A stretch of 64,000 nucleotides of DNA, from positions 9,852,002 to 9,916,001 of the forward strand of contig NC_052102.1 of NCBI RefSeq assembly GCF_012273895.1. The letters run 5' to 3'. Below the pieces are notes generated by a model. That model saw nothing but the letters and a program-made list of their open reading frames with translations, searched no databases and was not told the origin of the DNA. This document shows, piece after piece, positions 28,101 through 38,584 of the stretch; position 1 is the stretch's first letter, and each line of letters starts with the position of its first letter. The translations under genes were made by a program, and so were the position numbers. This stretch comes from Zerene cesonia. Taxonomy: Eukaryota > Arthropoda > Insecta > Lepidoptera > Pieridae.

Positions 28101-31100
28101 TGAACATCACGTAGCGGCGTTACAACCCATGACTGTGAGTTTTCTGAACGCCCCGTCCAAACTATTATGCTGCCAGAATATCTAAGTATTTTTATATTAT
28201 CCGATTGAATAAATGGCACTGCCTTCCGCCTCCTTCGCCGAGGCTCCTGCCCTTCACCACAATACGCCACATCTTAAAATCTAAGAAATGTCATTATAAA
28301 ATAAGTACTTAAATAATTATTTTATTATAACATATTTTATCTCTAAGGCAAAGAATCACAAAAAAGCTAACTACTCCGGATTTAAAACGCGATTTATTCA
28401 TTATATTATTAACCCGACATTTCGAACACTTTACAGCGAGCGTGGTCACGGGGAGACTGAGANNNNNNNNNNNNNNNNNNNNNNNNNNNNNNNNNNNNNN
28501 NNNNNNNNNNNNNNNNNNNNNNNNNNNNNNNNNNNNNNNNNNNNNNNNNNNNNNNNNNNNNNNNNNNNNNNNNNNNNNNNNNNNNNNNNNNNNNNNNNNN
28601 NNNNNNNNNNNNNNNNNNNNNNNNNNNNNNNNNNNNNNNNNNNNNNNNNNNNNNNNNNNNNNNNNNNNNNNNNNNNNNNNNNNNNNNNNNNNNNNNNNNN
28701 NNNNNNNNNNNNNNNNNNNNNNNNNNNNNNNNNNNNNNNNNNNNNNNNNNNNNNNNNNNNNNNNNNNNNNNNNNNNNNNNNNNNNNNNNNNNNNNNNNNN
28801 NNNNNNNNNNNNNNNNNNNNNNNNNNNNNNNNNNNNNNNNNNNNNNNNNNNNNNNNNNNNNNNNNNNNNNNNNNNNNNNNNNNNNNNNNNNNNNNNNNNN
28901 NNNNNNNNNNNNNNNNNNNNNNNNNNNNNNNNNNNNNNNNNNNNNNNNNNNNNNNNNNNNNNNNNNNNNNNNNNNNNNNNNNNNNNNNNNNNNNNNNNNN
29001 NNNNNNNNNNNNNNNNNNNNNNNNNNNNNNNNNNNNNNNNNNNNNNNNNNNNNNNNNNNNNNNNNNNNNNNNNNNNNNNNNNNNNNNNNNNNNNNNNNNN
29101 NNNNNNNNNNNNNNNNNNNNNNNNNNNNNNNNNNNNNNNNNNNNNNNNNNNNNNNNNNNNNNNNNNNNNNNNNNNNNNNNNNNNNNNNNNNNNNNNNNNN
29201 NNNNNNNNNNNNNNNNNNNNNNNNNNNNNNNNNNNNNNNNNNNNNNNNNNNNNNNNNNNNNNNNNNNNNNNNNNNNNNNNNNNNNNNNNNNNNNNNNNNN
29301 NNNNNNNNNNNNNNNNNNNNNNNNNNNNNNNNNNNNNNNNNNNNNNNNNNNNNNNNNNNNNNNNNNNNNNNNNNNNNNNNNNNNNNNNNNNNNNNNNNNN
29401 NNNNNNNNNNNNNNNNNNNNNNNNNNNNNNNNNNNNNNNNNNNNNNNNNNNNNNNNNNNNNNTAACCTTTTCTTAACAATATTGATACAGTCAGTCACTG
29501 GAAGATTTGTAAAAAGTGACTGTACATCAAAACTAACCATAGTTTCATTGTCTGAAATATTTAGGTCTTTTAATATCTCAACAAAATGGTATGAGTCTGA
29601 TCCTGTTATTAAGAACTTAAAACCCCATGTCAGACATACCAAAAGACCAGAAGACACTATCAGCCAATACTGCCAACATCCAGAAAAATACTCCACATAC
29701 CAACTGCGGAGAAATAGGTGGAGGTAGTTCACAAACAACGATTTTTGTATGACCTTCGAGACATATAACATCTCAGTCTCCCCGTGACCACGCTCGCTGT
29801 AAAGTGTTCGAAACGTCGGGTTAATAATATAATGAATAAATCGCGTTTTAAATCCGTTGAAAAGTTTTTAATTTCTAAATGTGTAATACTCGCGTGAAAC
29901 AAAACACAAGAAAATACTAACTACTCCGGTAATAATTTTAGGTCTTAGGTGCCGTCTAAAAATCGTAAATAAGTAAAATTCAATAAAAATAAAATACTCA
30001 CATGCTCTGTTAACTTAACTATGCCAAGACCTGTGATAAATTTTCAGAGCATTCGAGTTATATATTTTTTGCTATCTCCATAATAACTAACGAATTAAAC
30101 TCTCATTTATTTCAGCTCATTAGCGCTCTGGGTGAGATGCTGCAAGAGGAATCCATGCGGCCGATATGCATCAACAAGTTCTCGGAACTGTTCGCCGTGC
30201 TGTACACGACGCTCGCTTGCTACGTGGAGGCGGAGCCCCCGGCGTACGTTGTCCCAACCAATAAGGGTCAAGAGCGCTTCGGGTTCATTCCCAACAGAGA
30301 AGCGATCAAACTGTCCCCGGCCAGGATCACCGTGAACACGTTTAACAGTTTCCTGGAGAGAGCTGATTGTTATAAGGTAAGGGGTTTGAAGGTATTGACT
30401 AATTTGGAAGGTGGATATAGCAATTGCGTATGATGTAATCGCACTAATATCATACTATCACACAAATACTATGTGAAAGTTTGTTTCTTTGGATGCCTTC
30501 CCGTCAATCATCCTGAAACTACTAAAACGATTTTGATGAAATTTGCTGTATAGACTGGGTATGAACTGACTTGGGTGATAGGCTATTTTTTGTCCCGATT
30601 AAATGCTCCCTTGGATAAAACAGGAATCTTGATATCCGGGCGGAGCCGGGACGAGTGTATCCTATCACCCAACACAATTCATAACCTGTTCATAATCAGT
30701 AAATTTCATCATAATCCGTTCTGTAGTTTCAACGTGATTGACGGACAAACATCCAAACAAACAAACTTTTATATTTATTTATAATATTAGTGTGATTTCT
30801 ATTTTATTTTTCATTAAGTACATTATTCATGTAAATATAAGTAAGTGCAAGAAATACCATTTATAAATTGGGTTGTTCAAGAAAAATTCTATTTAAGTAA
30901 TCCGTGTTATTCTGGCAACATTATCAGGTGAAAGAGGCGTGCTCGCTGTGCCTCAGCATAGAGCACGGGGACAGCACCAGCATTATCCTGGAACTGGCAC
31001 CCATCCTGGGCAGTTCCCTCAGCCGCTCGTGCCCGGGGCAGCTGACGCGGCTGGTGGGCGGCGTGGCTGGGTACGCGAGGTCACCTTTACCACCTCAACG

Positions 31101-34100
31101 ATGCGCTGTCATCGCGCTTCTCGCTGATCTATTGAACTATCGGTAAGTGATTTCTGGCTTTATGACGCATGAATTTGATGAAAATATTCCTTGTAAACTG
31201 TATGTATGATCGAATTCTTTGAATCTTTGAATTATTATATCTATAATCCCAATTCGGAGGCCCATATACTTTCCCTTATCCTTCCCAGCCCTTTCCTTTA
31301 TTTCTCTCGTCAATCCTTTCACAAGTCCTTCGACAATCCAAATGCCACCATTCAAGACATCATTTCACCAGTCGATTTTGAGACAGTCCACTCGAGCTGG
31401 GTAACGTTGCAGCTGCAACGACAACCCGGTGCTGATCGAGAGCGTGGTGGCGACGCTGGACGGCGGGTGGAAAGACGCGAGTGCGCGCGTGCGCAGCGCC
31501 AGCCTGCGCGGCGCCGCCAACCTGGCGCGCCTGCGCGGCGCCGCCGCCGCCGCCGCGCTGCCCGCCGCCGTCGCCGCGCTCAGCCAGGGCGTCGATGCGC
31601 AGATGATGCCGTGAGACAATTTATACGTATTATCATCTAAATCTGGAATATAAAATTACCTAACCTAATATAGAGAAACCTTATTATATAACCTAATTAA
31701 TTTATAAATTCTTAAAGACTCTCCCAAATTTTGCGTTACATCCATTTTTTTCAAGCACTATTTTAAAAAATTATATATATAATATATGTGGGAGGTCCCA
31801 CAAGCAAACTTTTTTGTTGCAACTATATTACAAGCCATCAAGCAAGCAAGCAGTCCCCTTGCCCGTAGCAACATTAAAAGCGTTACAACTTCGCAAGCGC
31901 TTAAGACTTTTCTTATAACAATGGTATATTAATATACTAAAACAAATTAAAGGAATAACATTTTCGTCATAGATCGGCCAACGAGAACGTTCCCCTGGCT
32001 GCCATACAAGGTCTCAGTCGTCTTCTGACCGAAAGTGACAAACTGGATAATGAGTTCGACCGAGAATTGCTTGCGATCTCCCAAAAAATCCGCCCCTTCA
32101 TGAATACGGATTGCAGCCAGTTAAGGGAGAACTCCATTCACCTCTTCGGCATTATCGCGGAGAAGGTCAAGTCTGAGGGTTTGGTGGAACAGGCCATAAA
32201 TTCCCTGCCGTGCTTCTTGCTGCATCTGTGTGACACCAATCCTGCTGTTGTGAGGGTGAGTTTTTCTTTTTAATATTTCTGGAGACAGGTCAAATCGTGA
32301 TATTATAAGCTTTAAAATTCCTAGCTCTAGAAATGCAAGTTGCATTTTAAGTTATATTTTGAGTATTTTGGACTATGTTAAAGATGTTTGATATTTATTA
32401 ACTTTTAACTCTTTTTTTAACCCAAAAGCGGGCAATCGCATGATGGTAAGCGAACACCACTGCTTATAATCATTTGGAGAGATAGTGCCTCTGCGAATGC
32501 GCTACCCGCTTTAAGCTTTAAGGAGGGTTGACCGCTGGAAAGATGGAATTGACTGGAAAGGATGAGGAAAAGGAAACGAGTCCTTTACTATCATCGAAAT
32601 CAACCAATAAAACATGGTCCCTTTCAGGCGTCAAAGTCGACTCTCCGGCAGCTGTTCCGAACGTTCAACGCGCGCAAGTCGAACGAGTTCATCCAGACGC
32701 ACCTGGTGGACGAGGGCCGGCTGTACCTGGAGCAGTTCCTGTGCGCGCTCGTGCGCCAGCTCGCGGACGAGCGGCCCGCCGCGCTCGCCGCCTGCGTGCG
32801 CGCCCTGCTGCCCTACCTGCACTGCGCGCGCGACGCGCTGCGCCCCTACGCGCCCTTGCTGCTCGGTCAGTGNNNNNNNNNNNNNNNNNNNNNNNNNNNN
32901 NNNNNNNNNNNNNNNNNNNNNNNNNNNNNNNNNNNNNNNNNNNNNNNNNNNNNNNNNNNNNNNNNNNNNNNNNNNNNNNNNNNNNNNNNNNNNNNNNNNN
33001 NNNNNNNNNNNNNNNNNNNNNNNNNNNNNNNNNNNNNNNNNNNNNNNNNNNNNNNNNNNNNNNNNNNNNNNNNNNNNNNNNNNNNNNNNNNNNNNNNNNN
33101 NNNNNNNNNNNNNNNNNNNNNNNNNNNNNNNNNNNNNNNNNNNNNNNNNNNNNNNNNNNNNNNNNNNNNNNNNNNNNNNNNNNNNNNNNNNNNNNNNNNN
33201 NNNNNNNNNNNNNNNNNNNNNNNNNNNNNNNNNNNNNNNNNNNNNNNNNNNNNNNNNNNNNNNNNNNNNNNNNNNNNNNNNNNNNNNNNNNNNNNNNNNN
33301 NNNNNNNNNNNNNNNNNNNNNNNNNNNNNNNNNNNNNNNNNNNNNNNNNNNNNNNNNNNNNNNNNNNNNNNNNNNNNNNNNNNNNNNNNNNNNNNNNNNN
33401 NNNNNNNNNNNNNNNNNNNNNNNNNNNNNNNNNNNNNNNNNNNNNNNNNNNNNNNNNNNNNNNNNNNNNNNNNNNNNNNNNNNNNNNNNNNNNNNNNNNN
33501 NNNNNNNNNNNNNNNNNNNNNNNNNNNNNNNNNNNNNNNNNNNNNNNNNNNNNNNNNNNNNNNNNNNNNNNNNNNNNNNNNNNNNNNNNNNNNNNNNNNN
33601 NNNNNNNNNNNNNNNNNNNNNNNNNNNNNNNNNNNNNNNNNNNNNNNNNNNNNNNNNNNNNNNNNNNNNNNNNNNNNNNNNNNNNNNNNNNNNNNNNNNN
33701 NNNNNNNNNNNNNNNNNNNNNNNNNNNNNNNNNNNNNNNNNNNNNNNNNNNNNNNNNNNNNNNNNNNNNNNNNNNNNNNNNNNNNNNNNNNNNNNNNNNN
33801 NNNNNNNNNNNNNNNNNNNNNNNNNNNNNNNNNNNNNNNNNNNNNNNNNNNNNNNNNNNNNNNNNNNNNNNNCACTGCGCGCCCTTGCTGCTCGGTCAGT
33901 GCTCCCACAGAGTGCGCCGAGGGGCTGCACGTGCGCGCCCTGCTGCCCTAGATGTTCTTAATATACTTTACACTACTACTTGAAAACGTTGTATCCCTTA
34001 TTGAGATGTGGCTCTATTATTGATGATTTAATAATTTGAAGTAAAAGTTATAGAAGAATAGAATAAGAGATTTTTATACAGAGTTTGATACAAAAATGAG

Positions 34101-34331
34101 CACAACTACCAAACAACAAATATAACCTATATTTTACCTTTTCCAGGATATCTTTACGCGGATCTAGACCGTATCCAAGCCCAATACCCAGAAGAGACCC
34201 GTCTGGAACCCGACATCATTCGCTCAGCCAGATCCAGACTCTTGCAGCTTATAAAGGACCCTAACCCTCTAGTGCGGCAACATTCCGCGTTCGCTCTGGC
34301 CAATATAACCCTTGTGTGTACCCAAATATGA
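19162..34331 (+). CDS. MROH1: MROH1 homologue (Maestro HEAT-like repeat-containing protein 1), complete, 12 exons
   Basis: Exons: 19162-19192, 19273-19450, 19848-20019, 23487-23676, 24696-27531, 27981-28134, 30116-30376, 30928-31142, 31413-31610, 31973-32255, 32628-32865, 34147-34331 (TGA). All junctions have GT/AG and consistent phase (1,2,0,1,2,0,0,2,2,0,1). The sum is 4,941 nt, 1,646 residues, close to human MROH1 (about 1,640). The protein is helical throughout with degenerate HEAT-type repeats, e.g. VPHYTIAHTLGTLAVLNTRD in exon 4 and DPNPLVRQHSAFALANI at the C-terminus. Exon 5 alone encodes about 57% of it. MROH1 is a large, poorly characterised HEAT scaffold; no catalytic motif is expected or seen. 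The open frame of exon 5 has a TGA at 27533, but this lies inside the GTGAGT donor. Two N gaps fall in introns 6 and 11, so the coding sequence looks complete. Exons 8, 9 and 11 are strikingly GC-rich. The start ATG is the first after the TTGACA cluster except an out-of-frame ATG at 19148. Confidence 0.92.
20164..20398 (-). mobile_element. Helitron-like element, family 1, in MROH1 intron 3
   Basis: ACTAGCTGCCCCCCCGTGG, AGTTGTCCAGCTATCAGTACC, a local duplication of AGTACCAATTTTATTTGC, then GAAAGAGTAACAAACATACA. Confidence 0.6.
21455..21600 (-). mobile_element. Helitron-like element, family 2, in MROH1 intron 3
   Basis: CCTTCCTCAATAAATGGGC, AGTAGTTCCTGAGATTAGTG, GACTTGTCAGCTTTATAATA. The 3' hairpin is lost. 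Confidence 0.6.
22016..22365 (-). repeat. GATGGTAAGCGATC dispersed repeat, near full length, MROH1 intron 3
   Basis: Minus strand: TTATGTCATAATGGGCAAC, GATGGTAAGCGATCATCACC, GCAGAGGTAGTGCCTCTACG, AGGAAAGGATTGACAACTG and CTCCCTCACTCACCGTACG, then a tail with CCCCAGTGCGAGTTGCCCC. Short, dispersed and non-coding; probably SINE-like or MITE-like. Confidence 0.55.
23155..23340 (-). repeat. GATGGTAAGCGATC dispersed repeat, MROH1 intron 3
   Basis: Minus strand: TGTAATAGCGGGCAGCTGAG, CGCCTGATGGTAAGCGATCA, GGTAGTACCTCTGTGAATGC and GGAAAGGATTAACGACTGG. Confidence 0.55.
23828..24032 (-). mobile_element. Helitron-like element, family 1, in MROH1 intron 4
   Basis: ACTAGGTGCGCCCCGCGGAT, CAGCTGTCTACGTACCACAT and ATAATATCAGTAGGATT. 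Full length. Confidence 0.65.
24186..24403 (+). mobile_element. Helitron-like element, family 4, in MROH1 intron 4
   Basis: Starts TATATATATAAAAGAAAGTG, contains CGGATTAACCGATTTGGCTG and ends GGGCAAAGCCGCGGGCGGAA AGCTAGT. Terminal hairpin and CTAGT are intact. Confidence 0.6.
28367..29929 (-). mobile_element. Penelope-like retroelement inserted in MROH1 intron 6
   Basis: Bounded by a 13-bp direct repeat, CTAACTACTCCGG, at 28367-28379 and 29917-29929: a target-site duplication. Inside are two near-identical inverted flanks of about 85 bp (about 28380-28461 and 29772-29865) carrying ACCCGAC(A/G)TTTCGAACAC and its reverse complement. Just inside the right flank, minus strand, 29463-29700 reads ETMVSFDVQSLFTNLPV, the reverse-transcriptase block A region as seen in Penelope-like elements. 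The centre is the 1,000-N gap, so intactness of RT and of any GIY-YIG endonuclease cannot be judged. Related single flanks occur at 6700-6890 and 54200-54330. Confidence 0.75.
28463..29462. other. Assembly gap (1,000 N)
   Basis: Exactly 1,000 N, inside the Penelope-like element in MROH1 intron 6. Real size unknown. Confidence 0.98.
30450..30800. mobile_element. Fold-back composite of Helitron-like halves, in MROH1 intron 7
   Basis: Plus copy (ATGTGAAAGTTTGTTTCTTT to ATCCGGGCGGAGCCGGGACGA, about 30650) continues directly into the inverted second half (GTATCCTATCACCCAAC to AAACAAACAAACTTTTATAT). Arms at about 30460-30595 and 30655-30795 are inverted. Confidence 0.6.
31255..31345 (-). repeat. 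Fragment of the dispersed repeat in MROH1 intron 8
   Basis: Minus strand: GTGAAAGGATTGACGAGAG, AAATAAAGGAAAGGGCTGGG and TATGGGCCTCCGAATTGGG. It takes up much of the short intron 31143-31412. Confidence 0.45.
32405..32600 (+). repeat. Dispersed repeat in MROH1 intron 10
   Basis: CATGATGGTAAGCGAACACC, TGCCTCTGCGAATGCGCTAC, GGAATTGACTGGAAAGGATG and GAAAAGGAAACGAG, just before exon 11. Confidence 0.5.
32873..33872. other. Assembly gap (1,000 N) with duplicated flanks
   Basis: Exactly 1,000 N in MROH1 intron 11, starting 7 bp after exon 11. The sequence after it (33873-33951) repeats pieces of exon 11, including GCGCCCTTGCTGCTCGGTCAG and GTGCGCGCCCTGCTGCCCTA, so the joint is probably misassembled. 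Confidence 0.95.
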
Positions 34332-34504
34332 CCCAAGGTCCGACTCACTTCGCATTTGGTCGATGGTAAGATTGTTAACAGGATATTTATTGTCCAATGA
34401 TGTACTTAGTGGCCTTTTTGTATCAGGGTGGTTGGCGGTTCAAATGTGATCCTTATGACTATCACAATAAGATATCTACTTGATGACGCATTTGTTTAAC
34501 TATC

Positions 34505-34890
34505 TTGTATGATGTACAGGGTGTCCCGCAGATGGTTGTATGTGCTCAATGGTACTTATAGTTTTGCAAACGATGGTTACGGGAAAAACTTAAACGACAA
34601 AATGACTTTTTTATTAGATTTTTTCTTAAAAATCTATGTTCGCTCAGCCAGTGTCTATGAAAACAATCTTAACCGTATGTGTGAAGGTGGCAAAAGTGGA
34701 CACGTGGCCAGTTATGGATGTACCCATAGAGTTTTAAGGAATCATCTAATAGAAAAAAACGCATCGTTGTTTTTAGATAATATTTTCGTAATCTGCTTAT
34801 TAAAAACTATAAGTTCTGTTGAGCACAGTACCAGCTATGAATCACCTGTATATATTGCTTTTTTCAATTTCTATTGAATTATTCAACAGC
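34505..34890 (+). repeat. Repeat-like block downstream of MROH1 (two copies in window)
   Basis: Starts ACAGGGTGTCCCGCAGATGG and includes GTGTCTATGAAAACAATCTT, GTGGCCAGTTATGGATGTAC and AATCATCTAATAGAAAAAAA. A second partial copy is at 41690-41805. A 122-codon frame runs through it but shares no protein conservation with the second copy. It may form part of the MROH1 3' UTR. Confidence 0.4.
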
Positions 34891-34974
34891 TAATTCGATC
34901 TCATTTCATTCAAAATAAGAGAAAGTAAGAGCTGTAACTTGAAAAATCTGGTCTATATTATTTTGTAGTTGTTT

Positions 34975-34980
34975 AATAAA
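34975..34980 (+). terminator. Candidate polyadenylation signal for MROH1
   Basis: First canonical AATAAA on the plus strand after the MROH1 stop (34331), about 640 bp downstream. It follows a repeat-like block (34510-34890), so the true 3' UTR may be organised differently. Confidence 0.35.
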
Positions 34981-34981
34981 A

Positions 34982-36600
34982 ACTCGAATATGAAATTGTT
35001 ATATAATATAAACAAAATAGTGTACTCATAAAACATATAATATAGGAAACATAATATCTTTATAATATACACATGCATGGCCTTCAATGTTAACCCAATT
35101 AAAATAAAATAATGTTATTTAGTTTATTATATATATTATTTATGTTATTTCTTAAATTCTATCTATATATATAAATATATCTATACTTGTAAGTTTAAAT
35201 GAGGGGGTTGTTATTAATTACTAAAATATTTATAATGTTAACTGTTCAACTAATCAAATAAACGAGGATTAAGTTTAATCAGTTGTTTAATATCGTATCC
35301 GATATTTTAAATTCGTTCTTGATGGTCAATGAATCTGATATGAATATTTCGTTTCGTTGAAATAAATTTTTTTTCTGTTGATACAATGTTTTTTTGTATT
35401 TAAGTTTGATGTTGACTTGATTTTTTGATATGTTAAAAGCAGATTAGCGAATCAATGTATTTATTTTTTTATGTCTATCATTTGTTTTATCAAATAGAAA
35501 AGAAAATTAATTATTATTAATAAGAGTAATGGATTTAGAAATCGAGTCATCGCTAAAGGTGTGATATTTAGATTTAAGTGATCATTGTTGCTTTTATATA
35601 TTTATAAAGTAGGGACAGAAATAAAAAATAAAAAAAATTAAACAACAAAATTAATTTTTCTGTACACTGGAATATGCATGCATTTTATATACCAGTTAAA
35701 ATAAAATGTATTCATAAAAATATGAACTGTACTAAAACTATAATGTTTTATTTTAAATATACCACAAATTATAAATTTTGTTAATCATCAATTATTTGTT
35801 TATTATCGAACCCAACACCAAAATTATACTCCTTGTTTATTATTACTTAACTAAAGTACATTGTAGGCAACACTATGATTTTTTTTAATCTGTCAAATAA
35901 TATTTATGCTATTAAATGTTAAACTATTTTAAAGAAAAATTCTTAAGAAGTTTTTTGGCTAGGTATATTTCATAATAATTAATCTATTTTGTGGCCGGTT
36001 GCATCGCTTCTACATATGTCCTGTTTAAATTATCTGTCAGTTAAAATTACAAATGAAAATTTACGTCAAGTGTCAGATAGACTAACAGGGACATTATCGG
36101 TAAGTAGTGTAATCGGTTATGAGACTAGTTTTATGTATTTCTTATAGTAAGGTAAGTGGTATTTGTAAATGGTTCTTATAAATCTTATTCTCGAATTTGA
36201 ATTCGTATGGTCCATCGCGCTGGCCTTTGAAATTAAACAATTCGATATTTAAAAGCGTTTATTAAAGACAAACATTCTAAAATACATTATTCCAAAATAA
36301 ATATTCTAAAATATAAAACGTATGTATATTTTGATGTTGAAAATAAAGCTTATTGTTACTGATTAGTGTGTTTTCTTTGACTGGGATCCTCTGGCGGCGG
36401 TGAAATCACACGCGCTGCATCTTTTAAAATAATATTTCTTTACTTACCATGTCGTATATAGCTAGTATTTTTAATTCGAATATTATACTGTTATAAGTAT
36501 AGAATAAAGTAGTATCTAATCTAGTCTGTCTGTTTATTATGCTGTCATGCCTAAAGGTTATGGACAACATTTTGAGACACTTGAAATATATATATGTATA
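34982..36600. other. AT-rich convergent intergenic region
   Basis: Lies between the 3' ends of MROH1 (plus) and paralogue B (minus). Strongly AT-rich. A loose inverted arrangement, TGTCCTGTTTAAATTATCTG and AGATAGACTAACAGGGACAT, at about 36017-36093 may be a small MITE. No coding signal. Confidence 0.4.
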
Positions 36601-36604
36601 TGTT

Positions 36605-36720
36605 GAAAAAAGTCCACCAGCTGAGAATGCCGTTCGCCTGATGTTAAGCGATCCAAACCGCCCGTGAAGAGGAAGGGCCTCTTAATGTGTTTAATAAAAG
36701 TGAATAAAAAAGGAAATATT
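36605..36720 (+). repeat. Dispersed repeat fragment
   Basis: CACCAGCTGAGAATGCCGTT then CGCCTGATGTTAAGCGATCC and ACCGCCCGTGAAGAGG. Confidence 0.45.
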
Positions 36721-36918
36721 TTTCCTTAGGGGAAGAATTTATCAAAATTCTTCCTTAGCGGATGCCTACGTCAAAACATCTATCTGCATGCTATATTTCA
36801 GCGTGATCCGTCATCCGCCCAGTTGTTTGAGCTGTGCGTTGATAGATCACTGTCAGTCTTTGAGTTATACATATTTAGATTGTCGATTGTAAATGTCATG
36901 GTTACCAGAGTAGAAAAC

Positions 36919-38584
36919 TTACTTCGGTTCTCTCGAAAGATAGAACTCCTTGCACGGGTCGCAGTACGCGCGTAACTGTCGATTGTCCCACGACACTGAA
37001 TCCATGCGCCATTCGGGAGATACGTAAGGCACTTTCAACTTTTGCAGAGTTATCTGTTATTCAACGTTTATTTTAATGTCATATGCATTTTCACAGACTG
37101 TCAGACGATTTCAGAAGATTTTATACTTGGAAGTAATGTCATTTTCGTATTACAATTTATAATACAGTTTTATCCTACAGCGGGACACAAATGTGACTAT
37201 TTAGAAACATTCTGTCATAGACATAGATCTTTTTAGATGTAAATTGAATTTCTGTTATGAGGTGTGGACTGTGGGGTACATCCTATATGATACTTATAAA
37301 CGTGAAAGTTTGTAAATATGGATGCATGCCTATACGGATATTTGTCCGAAGTCTGAATTACCACTAGGCTATTTTTCATCCGGGTACCACGCGAATGACG
37401 AGGCGTGTTACAGCTAATTATCTTTACGGACTTTAATTATTCGATATATGATTCATTAATTATTATTACCATTCCTTTAAAAATAAAGGATAGAATAGAA
37501 TAATAATTCTATTACCGGTTGAGCACAAGTTAGGTGACCGTTGAGCGGCGCGCGGTAACTGTGATCGCGCCAAGAGTTCCGCGTCTCCTCTTGCATCTTC
37601 TGTAAGCTCGATTGGTAAATGTCGTTTATCAAAAGCCCACGAACTCTAGATAGAAAGTTATCCATGAATAAAACCTATTGTCCATCCTACACTATTTTGT
37701 CGACATAGGCAATGCACTTTATTTACTTAGGTACTGTAATTATCGGCTAATTTTAGGTACATATGCATAGAATAATAATTTATATAAAATGTGTACAATC
37801 TGGTAACCTACACAGTAACACAGACATAAAAAAATCCCATATAATCTATTTAGAAATCTGTTCTATATCATATATGGAAGTTTATGGACTTACTCTGGGT
37901 TTTCAATATCATCCATGCTGACTGCTGGTGTCATCACAAGCCGCGGTCGCGTTGCTTGCACCTTCTTGCGGTCTTCATCAGAGACTTTTATCTTGAACGT
38001 TATAAATTTATATATTAAACAGCAGAAAATCGTCACGTTATTAAAGTATTAAAATAAATTAATTTTTTTATTTCTATCCACATTATTAATTCTCAATCGG
38101 TGAAATATCGTGTGGAAATCGTCATGTTTTAAAATTTAAAACTCGACGAAATGAGACATTTTTGTCAACCTGCACTTGGCCTGGAGCTCATAGGATACTC
38201 GTCTTCAGTTCGCACGAATATGGGCGAACTGGATATGAATATATTGTGATTGCGTTGATTATAATCAATAGGTATACAAGGCAGAAAGCTAACGTAAAAT
38301 TAACTTACTTCTTTTACAGGCTTTTGAGATTGTAATTCAATATCCTGTGGATTGGTTTGCAGAATGTCCTTTCTCTTTACATATAATTCTGTAGGTATTT
38401 TCGAGATTTTCCATTTTGTAAGCGTATGGATATCGATTAATTGCGGAGAATGAAGTCTCTTGCGACGAGTTTTCTCTTGATAAACAGTTCTTGGTGCTGG
38501 TGTTATAGTATTATATTGGAAATCAGTTCTATTTGTTGTTTCATAGTTAAACAACATGGAATCGATATGGCGATTAATGGACAT
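36919..38584 (-). CDS. Uncharacterised small protein, paralogue B of a tandem pair (212 aa, 4 exons)
   Basis: Exons on the minus strand: 38584-38309 (ATG, 92 codons), 37991-37894, 37645-37516, 37053-36919 (TAA). Donors are GTAAGT, GTAAGT and GTAATA; phases 0, 2, 0 agree. Order of blocks: N-terminal DSMLFNYETTNRTDFQ (residues 8-23); a basic middle with RKDILQTNP; RPRLVMTPAVSMDDIENPE; then LLINDIYQSS; C-terminal VSPEWRMDSVSWD and LRAYCDPCKEFYLS. Each block has a counterpart in the neighbour at 39844-41451. There is no signal peptide or membrane segment. The YE-T-RTDF-Y block faintly recalls sperm microtubule inner proteins such as TEX37/SPMIP9; that is a guess. The last codons AAG TAA GTT also form a perfect donor (GAA|GTAAGT), so a further exon is possible, but the stop gives a length matching the paralogue. 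A TTGACA lies at 38666, upstream of the start. TTTATT at 36533 (AATAAA on the minus strand) may be the poly(A) signal. Confidence 0.75.
37272..37420 (+). mobile_element. Helitron-like element, short
   Basis: ACTTATAAACGTGAAAGTTTG, TTTTTCATCCGGGTACCACG, and ACAGCTAATTA as a mutated CTAGT end. It lies in the last intron of paralogue B. Confidence 0.5.

Noticed and set aside
28409..29771. Long open frames on both strands across the first N gap
   Set aside because: They consist mostly of unknown bases. Only the minus-strand stretch 29463-29700 carries real protein signal (Penelope-like RT).
32528..33983. Five open frames of over 400 codons around the second gap
   Set aside because: N-filled. 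The true content is MROH1 exon 11 (32628-32865); the rest is intron and misassembled flank.
34509..34877. 122-codon plus frame downstream of MROH1
   Set aside because: It coincides with a repeat-like block whose second copy does not preserve the frame.
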